From NCBI RefSeq assembly GCF_002943565.1, contig NZ_PJCH01000016.1:1-64000 (forward strand): a stretch of DNA of 64,000 nt, read 5' to 3'. Every line of letters starts with the position of its first letter. Position 1 is the stretch's first letter. Below, in pieces: positions 41,190 to 50,092 of the stretch. Source of the DNA: Hyphococcus luteus. GTDB taxonomy: Bacteria > Pseudomonadota > Alphaproteobacteria > Caulobacterales > Parvularculaceae. The notes beneath the pieces are model-generated. The model ran no database searches. It worked only from the letters and a program-made list of their open reading frames with translations, and had not been told where the DNA came from. Position numbers and translations under genes: made by a program.

Positions 41190-42428
41190 TCAGGAATAGG
41201 CGGACATCTCGTCCGAGAAATCGCCCATGTCGTTGATGTTGATGTCGGACTGCAAAATCGCCATGAGCCGGGTGATGTGGGCGATGCGCGGATTTGAGTC
41301 CCAGTCCCAGTAACGCAGGACCGCGCGGGAAAAATCGCGAGCCATGGAATCGAAGATGGCGAGAAGATAATCGGCGCGCGCTTCGGCCTCCTCGCCTTCG
41401 CCCGCGTCGGTTAAGAAGCCGTAAAAATCGTCGCGCGCCACGCCGAGGCTCTTGCACAGAACCGCGAAAGGCTCGCCGCCGGGATCGCGCAGGATGCGGC
41501 TCGACAGATCGCGCGACACGCCGCCGATCATGGCGACGGCGTCGATGATTTCCTGGGCCGGGTATTTGCAGGCCGCGGCCAGGGTGCGCTTGACCACCTC
41601 CATGGAGACCGGCTCGCCATTGACGCCGCGGGGCCGGTGGCGGCGCTCGGACAGGGTGAGAATGTCTTTCACCACCGTGTCGTCGTCGGCGCCGCGGAAA
41701 ACCCGCGGATAAAGATCGGCGAGCGCGTCCTGAAGGACGCTGCGGTCGAGGGCGAACCGCGTCAGAATGCGGCGGCGGCGTTCGGCGTCGACCCACCAGA
41801 ACATGATGAAACCGTGCGCGGGCTCAAGTTCTTGACGGCGCAAAAGCAGCGCCTGCACCTCTTTGTTGGCCGAACTTAACGCGACCATCTTGTTCACGGC
41901 GTTGGGCGAGAGCGTGCATTCCTCGCGCTTCAGGATGAGCTTGCAGACATCCATTTCGTCATAGGCGAGGCAGGCGTCGGCGACCGCCGTCGTCAGATCC
42001 AGCCGGCGGGCGATCATCACCCGGTGCGCCATGGTTCCGTCCCGCGCGGCCTCAATCAAGAGCGCTTCGGGGAGCGCTTCGGCCTTCGTCGTGATTTTTT
42101 CCGCCACCGCCGGCTCGTCGAGCATGAGCATGCGCATCAGCGCCGGCGGACATTCGGAGACGCGGGCGATGCGCTGCGCGACCTCCATGCGGATATCCTC
42201 TTCGACCTTGTCGAGGACATGCAGAAGAATGTCGGCGGCGAGCGAACGCTCATTGGAGGACAGCTTGCCCGCGGGCAGCGCCACAATATCGGTCAATTTG
42301 CGCACCATCAGGGTGCGCACGGTGGGGCCCGACGCCGTGAGCGGCGTCAGCATGGTCTCGGCGTCCGGCTGCGGCCCGGCGGAACGGGACCGGACATCCT
42401 CGTCGTCGTCGGCGTCGAATTCATTCAT
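41190..42428 (-). CDS. DUF2336 protein (second of two)
   Basis: A 412-residue helical-repeat protein. The ATG at 42428 fits the acidic start MNEFDADDDEDVRSRS; a longer reading has no family-like sequence. HEAT-like repeats (LSSNERSLAADILLHVLDKVEEDIRMEVAQRIARV, RDGTMAHRVMIARRLDLTTAVADACLAY) lead to the DUF2336 block (IDAVAMIGGVSRDLSSRILRDPGGEPFAVLCKSLGVARDDFYGFL). It shares this architecture with 16656-17810 but is clearly diverged. Function unknown. Confidence 0.85.
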   Translation of the reverse strand: MNEFDADDDEDVRSRSAGPQPDAETMLTPLTASGPTVRTLMVRKLTDIVALPAGKLSSNERSLAADILLHVLDKVEEDIRMEVAQRIARVSECPPALMRMLMLDEPAVAEKITTKAEALPEALLIEAARDGTMAHRVMIARRLDLTTAVADACLAYDEMDVCKLILKREECTLSPNAVNKMVALSSANKEVQALLLRRQELEPAHGFIMFWWVDAERRRRILTRFALDRSVLQDALADLYPRVFRGADDDTVVKDILTLSERRHRPRGVNGEPVSMEVVKRTLAAACKYPAQEIIDAVAMIGGVSRDLSSRILRDPGGEPFAVLCKSLGVARDDFYGFLTDAGEGEEAEARADYLLAIFDSMARDFSRAVLRYWDWDSNPRIAHITRLMAILQSDININDMGDFSDEMSAYS

Positions 42429-42595
42429 GGCGTCTCGAATTCGCCTTTCCCCTTGAAAGCCCCAAGGAATTCCGCCGACCGTTGTAGCCGGAACACCGTT
42501 AACGGGGGATTTCATTGAAAGCGCGAGTTTTCCAAGACCTGGCGCTTTACGGCTGCTAAGATCGCCCGCGCAGCTCTCAAGGACCCGCAATCCCC

Positions 42596-42922
42596 GTGAC
42601 ATTCCGTATTTTCCCGATTTCACGCCGTTTTCTCTTGTCTCTGGCGCCTCTCGCCGGGCTTTTCGCCGCCGGCTGCGCGTCCGACGGAAACCTCGCCGAG
42701 CTGAGAGAATCGCCCGGCTTTACAGCAGGATACGGCGACGGCTGCGCCACGGCGACGGAAGAGGACAAGAGCTTCTCGACCCGCACTGAGCGCGACAGCT
42801 ACGCTTTCGAGAATGACGCGGCCTATCGGGCGGGCTGGCGCCAGGGCTATCTCGAATGTTCGACCCAGACGCCCGAGGCCAAGGACGGCGGCCGCATTCT
42901 CGGCGAGCGCAACGAGTATTAA
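42596..42922 (+). CDS. Small lipoprotein
   Basis: A 108-residue protein with a GTG start and no better ATG. The signal peptide (RRFLLSLAPLAGLFAAGC) ends in lipobox AAGC, so the mature protein starts at Cys27. The mature part has a repeated tyrosine-glycine pattern (FTAGYGDGCATA, AYRAGWRQGYLEC) and three cysteines in total, typical of small outer-membrane lipoproteins of unknown role. The ribosome site (AAGGA) is rather distant. It ends before a bidirectional terminator. Confidence 0.7.
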   Translation: MTFRIFPISRRFLLSLAPLAGLFAAGCASDGNLAELRESPGFTAGYGDGCATATEEDKSFSTRTERDSYAFENDAAYRAGWRQGYLECSTQTPEAKDGGRILGERNEY

Positions 42923-42966
42923 CCCGCGGGGGGCGCGCTTCGCGCGCATTCCGGCGGCGGACATGA

Positions 42967-42996
42967 AAAAAGGCGGCTCTTTAAAGAGCCGCCTTT
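42967..42996. terminator. Bidirectional terminator
   Basis: A perfect 30-bp palindrome: A-run, GC stem of AAGGCGGCTCTTT and its complement, T-run. It serves both the rightward lipoprotein gene and the leftward TPR gene, which are convergent. Confidence 0.92.
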
Positions 42997-43018
42997 TCTT
43001 TCGTGCGAAAAACGTTTC

Positions 43019-44560
43019 TTATTCGCCGTCCTGCGGCGGCGGGGGATTCGACGGGCTCGGCTCGCCCTGTGCCTCCAGCGCGGCGCATTCATCGCGGCGG
43101 GCCTGTTCGCGGTCGAGATCTTCCTGCGAGGGCTCGCGATTCTGCAGATCGCGGATGCGCTGGTCGCGCTCGAAACGCGCCAGATCGTCCTGGCACAGCT
43201 CCATATTCTGCCGGTAATCGAGCCGAAGCCCGGTCCAATACGTGTCGACCACCGCGTCGATATAGGTGATCCAGTCGCGGGCGCGCCCGCGGGTGTTTTG
43301 ATAATTCTGCGCCCGCTGGAACGCCTGTTTTGCGCTCTCCCAGCGGTCCGTGTCCGACGGGCCGGCCTGGCTGAAGCGCGCCGTGCCGAGCAGCAGCCAC
43401 GCGTCGCCGGTGTCCCTTGCATCCATGCCGCCCTTGTTGATGGCGGCTTCAAGGGCGCGCTGGGCCTTGGCGTATTGCTCGTCGGCGAGAAGCACCATGC
43501 CGAGGCGGTAGGAAAGCTCGCCCTTAGACGCGTTTCTGGCCGCCTCCTGAAGAATGGGAATCGACTTTTTGTGTTCGCGCGCCTGGCTCCAGAGCTGGGA
43601 CAGGAGGATGAGATTGTCCTGGTCGCGATCGATATTGCCGGCGTTCATTTCGCGCTCGAGCAGCACCGCGCCGCGATAGGGATTGTCGAAGAAGGAGTAA
43701 TACTGGATCAGCGTCAGCATTTCGCTTTCGGTCGTGAGAAGACCGGCGCGATAGGCGACTTCCAGAACGGAGAACGCGTCGCGGTCGCGGCCCATGGTCG
43801 AATAGGCGCCCGAAAGCTGCGTCCAGTAGCTTTTGTTTTCCGGCCAGTGATTGACCATCTGCTCCAGAAGCGGCGCGCGCTTTTGATTGTTGTTGAGCTC
43901 CGAATAGATGAGGTTCAACAGGTCGTAATAGCCTTTGCGCGGCTCGGCGCCCTGATTGGCCAGCGCCTTTTCCGCCGGATCGAGCGCGGCGCGATAGTTC
44001 GGCGGATTGATCTGCGTATAGGCGGCGGCGAGCAGGTAATAAGCGTTCGGGTCGACTTCGACGCCGCAGGTGTTCGCAAGCTGGATCCACTGATTAAGGC
44101 CGCGGATCGCGGTCTGGAACTCCTCGAGCTGGAAGTTCAGCTGGGCGATGAAATAGCGCAGCTGGTTGTTGCGCGCCGGCGGCAGGCCGTTGGCGTCGAG
44201 CGCGACCTGCATGTCGCGCAAGGCGCCGCGGAAGTCTTCGAGATTGACTTTGACGTTGGCGCGCAGCTCGTAGACCGTCGATTTCTCATAAGCGCTGAAC
44301 GAGTCGCCGCGGTTCGAGATCAGATTGTTGAAGCCCGCCAGGGCCTCCTGATACTGATCGTTCTGCATGAACTCATAAAGCTTCTGGATATCCTGGCCGA
44401 CGCGCGGCGACAGGGTTTTCGACGGCCCGCCTTCTTCCGCGTCGCATTGCGCCGGCTGCGCAAGCGCAGCCGTCGGCGCCGCCGACATCATCAGCGCGGC
44501 GGAAGCAGACGCCAGGGCCGAAAAATAAAACTTACGATAGTTCCCACGCATTTTTTTCAT
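43019..44560 (-). CDS. Exported TPR protein of the TonB cluster
   Basis: A 513-residue protein with a Sec signal peptide cut near AALAQ (residue 34). The mature part consists of TPR-type helical pairs over about residues 55-410 (LYEFMQNDQYQEALAGFNNLI, LLAAAYTQINPPNYRAALDPAEKAL, LGMVLLADEQYAKAQRALEAAINKG). A charged C-terminus ends in a Pro-rich tail. It is the last gene of the ExbB-ExbD-TonB operon. TPR proteins at this place are a regular part of Vibrio TonB2-like systems, where they assist energy transfer to certain receptors. Confidence 0.88.
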   Translation of the reverse strand: MKKMRGNYRKFYFSALASASAALMMSAAPTAALAQPAQCDAEEGGPSKTLSPRVGQDIQKLYEFMQNDQYQEALAGFNNLISNRGDSFSAYEKSTVYELRANVKVNLEDFRGALRDMQVALDANGLPPARNNQLRYFIAQLNFQLEEFQTAIRGLNQWIQLANTCGVEVDPNAYYLLAAAYTQINPPNYRAALDPAEKALANQGAEPRKGYYDLLNLIYSELNNNQKRAPLLEQMVNHWPENKSYWTQLSGAYSTMGRDRDAFSVLEVAYRAGLLTTESEMLTLIQYYSFFDNPYRGAVLLEREMNAGNIDRDQDNLILLSQLWSQAREHKKSIPILQEAARNASKGELSYRLGMVLLADEQYAKAQRALEAAINKGGMDARDTGDAWLLLGTARFSQAGPSDTDRWESAKQAFQRAQNYQNTRGRARDWITYIDAVVDTYWTGLRLDYRQNMELCQDDLARFERDQRIRDLQNREPSQEDLDREQARRDECAALEAQGEPSPSNPPPPQDGE

Positions 44561-44629
44561 CCTGCCGTCTCAACCCCTGATTGAAGCCGTCTCGGGTCCC
44601 GCCCGGCGAAGCCTGGAGCGGTGCGGTTA

Positions 44630-45232
44630 TTAGCCATCCGAAAGTTCGAAGGTGATGACCGTTTGCACGCCGCGGCGCCATTCGGCCGTGTTGTCCACGA
44701 TCTTCGGCTGATATTTCCAGCGCTCGACCGACCGAATGGCCGCGCGATTGAGGCAGCTGTTGGTGCTGTCGACCGCCTCGATATTCGTTGTCTGCCCGTC
44801 CGGCGTCACGTCGAACTGCACAAGCACGCTTTCGCTGGCCGCGGCGCGCGACATGCAGCGCTCGGGATATTGCGGCGGAATGCGCACCAGCGGCTGGGCG
44901 TCGCGGTCCGGGTTAAAACCGGAGCCGATATTCAAATCGGCGTTGATTTCGGGAATCTGCGCGCTGACGCCGTCGAGCGCCGGGCGGTTCGACGGGTCGT
45001 TCACGGCCGGCGGCGGCGGCGGCGGCGCGTCGAGCGTCGGCCGTTTAAACTCGCGATTGGCGTTGTTGATGTCCGAATCGTCAAGCTGCTGCGTGATGTT
45101 GATGCTGACCGCGCTCTTTTCCTCTTCGAGGCGCAGATCCGACCGGATCATGCCCGCCATGAAGAGGAACAGGCCGCCGGTGACAATCACCGCGCCCGGC
45201 ACGCCCAGAATCAAACGAACGAATGAGCCCAT
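44630..45232 (-). CDS. tonB: TonB-family energy transducer
   Basis: A 200-residue protein: one N-terminal membrane helix (LILGVPGAVIVTGGLFLFMAGMI), a short proline stretch (APPPPPPAV) and the C-terminal TonB domain (LVRIPPQYPERCMSRAAASESVLVQFDVTPDGQTTNIEAVDSTNSCLNRAAIRSVERWKYQPKI). The short spacer is typical of TonB2-type proteins rather than the long Escherichia coli TonB. It spans the periplasm and powers TonB-dependent receptors such as the one at 9805-11985. It lies 13 bp downstream of exbD. Confidence 0.93.
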   Translation of the reverse strand: MGSFVRLILGVPGAVIVTGGLFLFMAGMIRSDLRLEEEKSAVSINITQQLDDSDINNANREFKRPTLDAPPPPPPAVNDPSNRPALDGVSAQIPEINADLNIGSGFNPDRDAQPLVRIPPQYPERCMSRAAASESVLVQFDVTPDGQTTNIEAVDSTNSCLNRAAIRSVERWKYQPKIVDNTAEWRRGVQTVITFELSDG

Positions 45233-45245
45233 CTTTATGCTCTCC

Positions 45246-45653
45246 TTAAACGTCTTCCGTCGAGACGGCGACGTCCGTCACGCCGGTCGCGCGAATCTGG
45301 TTGACAACCTCAACGAGAAGACGGGTTTTCGACTCCTCGTCCGCCTGAACGACGGCGGTGCCTTTCGGGTTTTCACGGCGCAGCTGTTCGACAACGGTCT
45401 TCACTTCTTCAAGTTCGACCCGTTCCTTGTTGATCCAGATCTCGTCTTCGTCCGAGATGGCGACGATGATCGAGGCGAGCTTGCGCTCGGAGGCCGAGAC
45501 CGCGCCGGGGCGGTCAATCTCCACGCCCGGCTCCTTCACGAAAGTCGACGTCACGATGAAGAAGATCAGCATGATGAAGACGATGTCGAGCAGAGGCGTC
45601 ACATTGACGTCCTCATCGTCTTCCGCCGTTTGAGATATGTTCCGTCTCGCCAT
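45246..45653 (-). CDS. exbD: ExbD-family proton-channel protein (second)
   Basis: A 135-residue protein with a cytoplasmic N-terminus (MARRNISQTAEDDEDVNVTPLLDIVFIMLIFFIVTSTFV). It contains the essential membrane aspartate of the ExbD/TolR helix (PLLDIVFIMLIFFI) and a periplasmic domain. It pairs with ExbB to use the proton motive force. A closely related exbD gene precedes it by 46 bp, so the complex may contain an ExbD heterodimer. Confidence 0.93.
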   Translation of the reverse strand: MARRNISQTAEDDEDVNVTPLLDIVFIMLIFFIVTSTFVKEPGVEIDRPGAVSASERKLASIIVAISDEDEIWINKERVELEEVKTVVEQLRRENPKGTAVVQADEESKTRLLVEVVNQIRATGVTDVAVSTEDV

Positions 45654-45699
45654 AATCTATCCGCCTACGAACTAATGCCGAAATGCGCCGATGCGCCGG

Positions 45700-46119
45700 C
45701 TATTGTTGCTCTTTCTGAAGCGCCAGGGACACTTTGCCCATGGCGCCGCCGTCCTGCGCCTGGTCCATCACCTCGACCGCCACGCCGGATGCGGACTCGG
45801 GAGCGGCGCTGACCAGCACCACGCCCTGCGGCTCGCGGGCGATGAATTCCTGCACCACCGGCTTCACCGAAGCGGGATCGATGACGCGGACATTGTTGAC
45901 GCGGACATAGCCGTCTTCCTGCACCGCCAGCAGCAAAGCGGGCGGCGGAACCGTTTCCGGATTGTCTTCGCTGTCTTCCGGCGTCCGCACATCGATGCCC
46001 TGCTCGCGCAGGAAGGTCGCCGTGACGATGAAGAAGATCAAGAGAATGAACACGATGTCGAGCAGCGGCGTGATGTTGACATCCGCTTCATCGCTCTGAT
46101 GGGTCGCTGTTTTTCTCAT
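45700..46119 (-). CDS. exbD: ExbD-family proton-channel protein (first)
   Basis: A 139-residue paralogue of the next gene: MRKTATHQSDEADVNITPLLDIVFILLIFFIVTATFLREQGIDV has the same membrane aspartate. The periplasmic domain differs strongly from the other copy. It starts 7 bp after the ExbB stop. Two ExbD genes in one cluster are seen in several marine and alphaproteobacterial TonB2-like systems. Confidence 0.93.
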   Translation of the reverse strand: MRKTATHQSDEADVNITPLLDIVFILLIFFIVTATFLREQGIDVRTPEDSEDNPETVPPPALLLAVQEDGYVRVNNVRVIDPASVKPVVQEFIAREPQGVVLVSAAPESASGVAVEVMDQAQDGGAMGKVSLALQKEQQ

Positions 46120-46126
46120 CGCATTA

Positions 46127-46657
46127 CTACTCGATCAACAATTCGTCAGAAATCTGACCGTTCGCTTTCTGAACATTGCGGTCGAAAGCGTTGATGAAGA
46201 TGAGCCCCGACAGGGACGCAACCAGGCCCGCCATGGTCGGAATGGTCGCCTTGGAGATGCCGGCGGCCATCAGGCGGGCGTTGGAGGAGCCGGTCACGGC
46301 CATGACGTCGAAGACCTGAACCATGCCGGTCACCGTGCCGAGAAGCCCCAAAAGCGGCGTCACCGCCACAAGCGCGCGGATGACGTTGTTGAAGCGCGAG
46401 GCCTCCTGCGTCGTCTCCGAAATCAGCCGCTCGCGGACGGCGTGCGCGTACCAGGATTTATGGTCGGTGCGCGCAGCCCAGGCCCGCTGGGCCTTTTTGG
46501 CGACGCCCGCATGGGCGCCCGTCCAGTACATGAGCCGCTCGATGATCAGCGCCCACATGAAGAACGTGGTGAACATGATGACGACGAGGACTTCTCCGCC
46601 GGCGCCCAGAAAGTCCCGGAGCGCGGTAAAGGCGATCTGAGGGTTTAACAACTCCAC
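46127..46657 (-). CDS. exbB: ExbB/TolQ-family proton-channel protein
   Basis: A 176-residue MotA/TolQ/ExbB protein: VIMFTTFFMWALIIERLMYWTGAHAG followed by the core LVAVTPLLGLLGTVTGMVQVFDVMA and MAAGISKATIPTMAGLVASLSGL. It is the short, ordinary ExbB of the cluster, working with the ExbD pair. GAAAGGGG precedes the start. Confidence 0.93.
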   Translation of the reverse strand: MELLNPQIAFTALRDFLGAGGEVLVVIMFTTFFMWALIIERLMYWTGAHAGVAKKAQRAWAARTDHKSWYAHAVRERLISETTQEASRFNNVIRALVAVTPLLGLLGTVTGMVQVFDVMAVTGSSNARLMAAGISKATIPTMAGLVASLSGLIFINAFDRNVQKANGQISDELLIE

Positions 46658-46700
46658 GTCTCGATGCCCCTTTCTCTAAGGGTGAGCGGGGACCGGGCGC

Positions 46701-48071
46701 TTACGCCCGGCCGCCTTCCGCATGTTCAGCAATGATGCCGGCCGCCTGCTCTTCCAGGATCTGCGACACGCGCTTGGACGCGCCGGCCGCAAAAGAGTGG
46801 AGGAGAAGCAGCGGGATCGCGGCGACAAGACCAAGCACCGTGGTGACCAGCGCTTCGGAGATGCCCGACGCCATGATCTGCGGGTCGCCGGTGCCGAAGA
46901 GCGTGATCGCCTGGAAGGTGTTGATCATGCCGATAACCGTGCCGAGAAGGCCGAGGAGCGGCGCCACGGCGGCGAGCACCTTGATCAGGTTGAGCCCGCC
47001 TTCGAGTTTCGGCACTTCCTTGAGGATCGCGTCGTCAAGCTTCAACGCCACCGTCTCGACATCGCTCGAGGTGGTGTTTTCGTATGCCAGCATGACGCGG
47101 CCCAGCGGGTTCGCCTTGGAGGCTTTCTTGCGGCGGACCTGGGCGCGCACGGCGCCGGCCGTCATGGTCAGGGTGACCCATTTGTAGATGCCGAGAATGA
47201 CGCCGAGGATCGCCGCGACAATGATCACCTTACCGATGAAGCGGCCCTGATCGATGCGCTCTTTCAGGGTCGGCGTTTCGACGACGAGGCCCAGAAGCAC
47301 GCCGAGCGACGGGTCGATGGCGCCTTTGACGAAGCCGTCGCCGGTCGCATTCTCGACGCGGCTCGCCGCACCGGTGATGTCGCCGGAAGGCTGGCGCGCC
47401 AGGAATTTCAGCTTGCTGTTGTCATAGGTGAGATATTTGCCGTTCGAGAAAGCGACGAACGGGCCGATCCGGGTGACTTCCGCTTCGGAGGTCTCGCCGT
47501 CCGCCTGGACGATGCTCGACTGGAACGTCACGGTTTTGCCCTGCTCGGCCATCTGCTGGATCATGATCTCCCACAGATCGCGCAGCTGGTCTTCGGTCGG
47601 CAGTTTTTCGGTCTGGGCGAGCTCTTTGAGCATCGCGCTGCGGCCACTATACTGCGCGGAAATGATCGACCGTTCGACCTGGGCGTTAAGGTCGGCGGCG
47701 GCGGTGCGCGCGGCGCCGAAGAGCTCCTGGAATTCGCCCTGTTTGGAAGCGAGCTCCTGGTCGAGTTCCGCGATCTGTTCTTTATTCGTCTCCATCACGC
47801 CTTCGAGGCGGGTGGATTCGGCGGCCGCCGCGGCGACCTGTTGCCGGACCTGGTTAAGCAGGGCCTGCTGCTGGTTGCGCTCGTTGCGGAACCGGTTGAG
47901 GCGCTCCTGGTTTTCCTGGCTGACTTCGACGCGTTCCTGACGGACGGCCTGCAGCACCTGATCCAATGTCACCTGAGCGTTCGCCGAGGCGAAGCCGCCG
48001 GCCTGAAAATCCATGGTCGCCGCAGCAAGGCCGGCGATCAGGGAAAGAGAAGCAAGTTTGAAGAGTTTCAT
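46701..48071 (-). CDS. TtpC-like long ExbB (MotA/TolQ/ExbB with periplasmic coiled coil)
   Basis: A 456-residue protein. A signal peptide (cut near ASA, about residue 31) is followed by a long coiled coil rich in Gln, Glu and Arg (EVSQENQERLNRFRNERNQQQALLNQVRQQV...), a folded domain (about 130-250), then the three-helix ExbB core (VIIVAAILGVILGIYKWVTL, VLAAVAPLLGLLGTVIGMINTFQAI, GISEALVTTVLGLVAAIPLLLLHSF). This layout matches TtpC of the Vibrio TonB2 system, which is needed for receptor energisation there. Confidence 0.9.
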   Translation of the reverse strand: MKLFKLASLSLIAGLAAATMDFQAGGFASANAQVTLDQVLQAVRQERVEVSQENQERLNRFRNERNQQQALLNQVRQQVAAAAAESTRLEGVMETNKEQIAELDQELASKQGEFQELFGAARTAAADLNAQVERSIISAQYSGRSAMLKELAQTEKLPTEDQLRDLWEIMIQQMAEQGKTVTFQSSIVQADGETSEAEVTRIGPFVAFSNGKYLTYDNSKLKFLARQPSGDITGAASRVENATGDGFVKGAIDPSLGVLLGLVVETPTLKERIDQGRFIGKVIIVAAILGVILGIYKWVTLTMTAGAVRAQVRRKKASKANPLGRVMLAYENTTSSDVETVALKLDDAILKEVPKLEGGLNLIKVLAAVAPLLGLLGTVIGMINTFQAITLFGTGDPQIMASGISEALVTTVLGLVAAIPLLLLHSFAAGASKRVSQILEEQAAGIIAEHAEGGRA

Positions 48072-48103
48072 GACCTGTAATTCCTTTTAACCCGTGCTCG
48101 CCG

Positions 48104-48868
48104 TTACTGCGCCTGCACCGGCGGTTTGACCGGCGTGAAGAAGATGTCTGGCGCGGTCTGTTCCTTGGCCATGCGCATCGCGTATTTCACATCCTGAAGA
48201 TAAGAGCGGTTCAAGTTGGTCCAGCCGCCGGCGGCCGGATCGTAAATAAGAAGCGTCGAATCGTCCGGCGTTTTGAACATCAGCGAGATGCGGCCGACCT
48301 GAAGGAATTCGCCCGTCAGCTCCTGGTCTTCGAAGTTCACCGTGCCTTCATAGGCGCTGATGGTGCGGCCGTATTCGCCTTCGATCTGGTAGGCTTCGAT
48401 GATCAGGCGATAGCGCTGCGCCGCCGACATTTCCGGATCGTCGAGAATGCCGGAAAGGCGCGCGACGCGATCTTGCCGCTCGCCGGTTTTGAACGGCAGG
48501 TCCGCGTCGACGAGTTCGCCGAAGCGCGCCACCATGTCTTCCATCAAAGGCTGCATCGCGCGCTGCAGGCCTTCGACATTATCAATGTCTTCGCGAAGCC
48601 GCGTGATCTGACGCTCCTGCGCCTCGATATTGCGGGTGAGCGAAGCGTTGTAGCGGCGCGCCGCTTCAAGCTGCTTCAGGTTGGCGCGATAATCATTGAG
48701 CAGCGAAGCCGTTTGATCGTCGAGCTGATCAATCTGCTTTTGGGCGTTTGCAGTTTCCCGCGCCGTCGCCTCGCTTACCTCAAGGGCGGAGCGGAACTGC
48801 GCCTGCGCCGGAGCGCTCAACACAGCGAGCGCCGCCGCCGCTGAACCCAAAATCGCTGAACTTTTCAT
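48104..48868 (-). CDS. DUF3450 periplasmic coiled-coil protein
   Basis: A 254-residue protein; the ATG at 48868 has a GGTGAGG site and begins a signal peptide (KSSAILGSAAAALAVLSAPAQA). A coiled coil over residues 30-110 (ATARETANAQKQIDQLDDQTASLLNDY...) leads to the conserved DUF3450 core (ADLPFKTGERQDRVARLSGILDDPEMSAAQRYRLIIEAYQIEGEYGRTISAYEG). DUF3450 genes regularly open TonB2/TtpC clusters. It is the first gene of this operon. Confidence 0.9.
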   Translation of the reverse strand: MKSSAILGSAAAALAVLSAPAQAQFRSALEVSEATARETANAQKQIDQLDDQTASLLNDYRANLKQLEAARRYNASLTRNIEAQERQITRLREDIDNVEGLQRAMQPLMEDMVARFGELVDADLPFKTGERQDRVARLSGILDDPEMSAAQRYRLIIEAYQIEGEYGRTISAYEGTVNFEDQELTGEFLQVGRISLMFKTPDDSTLLIYDPAAGGWTNLNRSYLQDVKYAMRMAKEQTAPDIFFTPVKPPVQAQ

Positions 48869-49479
48869 AAATGCCTCACCTACCGGATTGTTGCGGCTGA
48901 AAGAAACGGCGCCATGTCTAATTGCATCAGGGCCGCGGACCTGTGACGCGTCACCGCGCCGATAAGAAGCGTGTTTTGACGCTTCGAAAAACTGTTGAAA
49001 GATGCTCTTCACCAAGAACGTCCCCTAAAAAATCCCCACAAGCCAACGTAGCAATCGTATATTTGGCGCAAAATTGCAACGACGTTTTGACAATCGCTCA
49101 AACGTCTCGCCCTTTGCGTCGCCCTAGACGATTACTGCAAGATTCGTGACACCTTTAAACTCGCGCGGCGCGACCGCCTCCAGCCCTTTCAGACCTCAGC
49201 GCCGGCTACACACCCCGTTAGTTTGTAACAATTGTTTTCACCGCTGGCAATCGCCGGAATTGGGTAAAATCCCGCATTGCCTGTAGTAATATTAATGGAA
49301 ATCGCGAAGCTCAGGATTAACCGCCGCTTTGATCAACAGGGCGCGCATGACAGTCATTACGCAGGCCAAAGCAGCCGGCCCCCACGGGGACCGGCGCGGG
49401 CGACGCTCGGAACCGAAGAAAAAAGAAAAGAAGTCCCGTGCCGCGCATTATTAATAATAATACGCGCGGGTGTGACAAT
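48869..49479. other. Intergenic region upstream of the TonB cluster
   Basis: It holds the leftward promoter of the DUF3450-TonB operon and, at its right end, the terminator of tRNA-Gln. I find no gene: the possible reading frames lack ribosome sites. A TTGACA occurs at 49087-49092 on the plus strand, pointing away from the operon. Confidence 0.4.
49407..49469 (-). terminator. Probable terminator of tRNA-Gln
   Basis: CCGCGC (49441-49446) pairs with GCGCGG (49464-49469) around an AT palindrome. On the minus strand it is followed by a T-rich stretch (reverse of the a/g run at 49415-49432). It lies directly downstream of the tRNA. Confidence 0.45.
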
Positions 49480-49554
49480 TGGCTGGGGCGCCAGGATTCG
49501 AACCTGGGAATGTCGGTACCAAAAACCGATGCCTTACCACTTGGCGACGCCCCA
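49480..49554 (-). tRNA. tRNA-Gln (anticodon UUG)
   Basis: A 75-nt cloverleaf on the minus strand including an encoded CCA. The acceptor stem is TGGGGCG/CGCCCCA. The anticodon stem TCGGT/ACCGA encloses the loop TTTTGGT with anticodon TTG. The T arm has GGTTCGAATCC. Confidence 0.95.
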
Positions 49555-49884
49555 ATCTCCCGGCGCGGCCCCTCAAGGTGAAGGCCCCGGCGGGCGGGAG
49601 CGGGCCAGATAGCGCTTTCCCTCAGCGCTGGCAATGGCGCCGGAGCGAAATTTCCCGTCAAAAACAGCCCTTCGGGCCCCAAAGGCCGGCGCCAGGCGGC
49701 GCCCCCCTCACGGCGCACGATTTGCGCGCGCCCGCCCCTTTTCAAAGGCGCTTGTCACCGGGCGCGGCGGGGACCGCCGCAAGGGCCGAACGCGCCCGCC
49801 GCCGCCAGCCCGGCCGCCGCCCCAACGCCGCCAAGAAATGTTTTGCCATCGGCGAGGGCCCGAGCTATAGAGCGCCGCTCAATT

Positions 49885-49961
49885 CGGAGTGTAGCTCAGC
49901 CTGGTAGAGCACTGTCTTCGGGAGGCAGGGGCCGGGTGTTCGAATCACCCCACTCCGACCA
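49885..49961 (+). tRNA. tRNA-Pro (anticodon CGG), ICE integration site
   Basis: A 77-nt cloverleaf with encoded CCA: acceptor CGGAGTG/CACTCCG, anticodon stem CTGTC/GGCAG around TTCGGGA (anticodon CGG), T arm GGTGTTCGAATCACC. The integrase gene begins its 3' side only 131 bp away, the usual arrangement when the tRNA 3' end is the attachment site. Confidence 0.95.
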
Positions 49962-50092
49962 TTCTTTCCCGAAATATTTCAGGTTGTTAGCGAAGCTCTT
50001 CGCCGACACCTGATTTTTTTGGCAACGCGTTGTTGCCAGATATTGCCAAGTCAGCGGAGGCGACCCGACACCTGCCGTAAATGGCAGTGCAC
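49962..50092. other. Left end of the ICE: presumed attL-proximal region
   Basis: It contains the inverted repeat GGCAAC (50021-50026) / GTTGCC (50032-50037), a direct TTGCCA-TTGCCA pair (50033-50048) and CTGCC/GGCAG (50072-50087), candidates for recombinase binding sites. The attachment core itself should lie in the tRNA 3' half. The matching right end is outside the window. Confidence 0.4.

Noticed and set aside
50021-50037. GGCAAC/GTTGCC hairpin next to a T-run as integrase terminator
   Set aside because: On the minus strand the hairpin is followed by A, not T, so it cannot be a Rho-independent terminator of int; recombinase site is the better guess.
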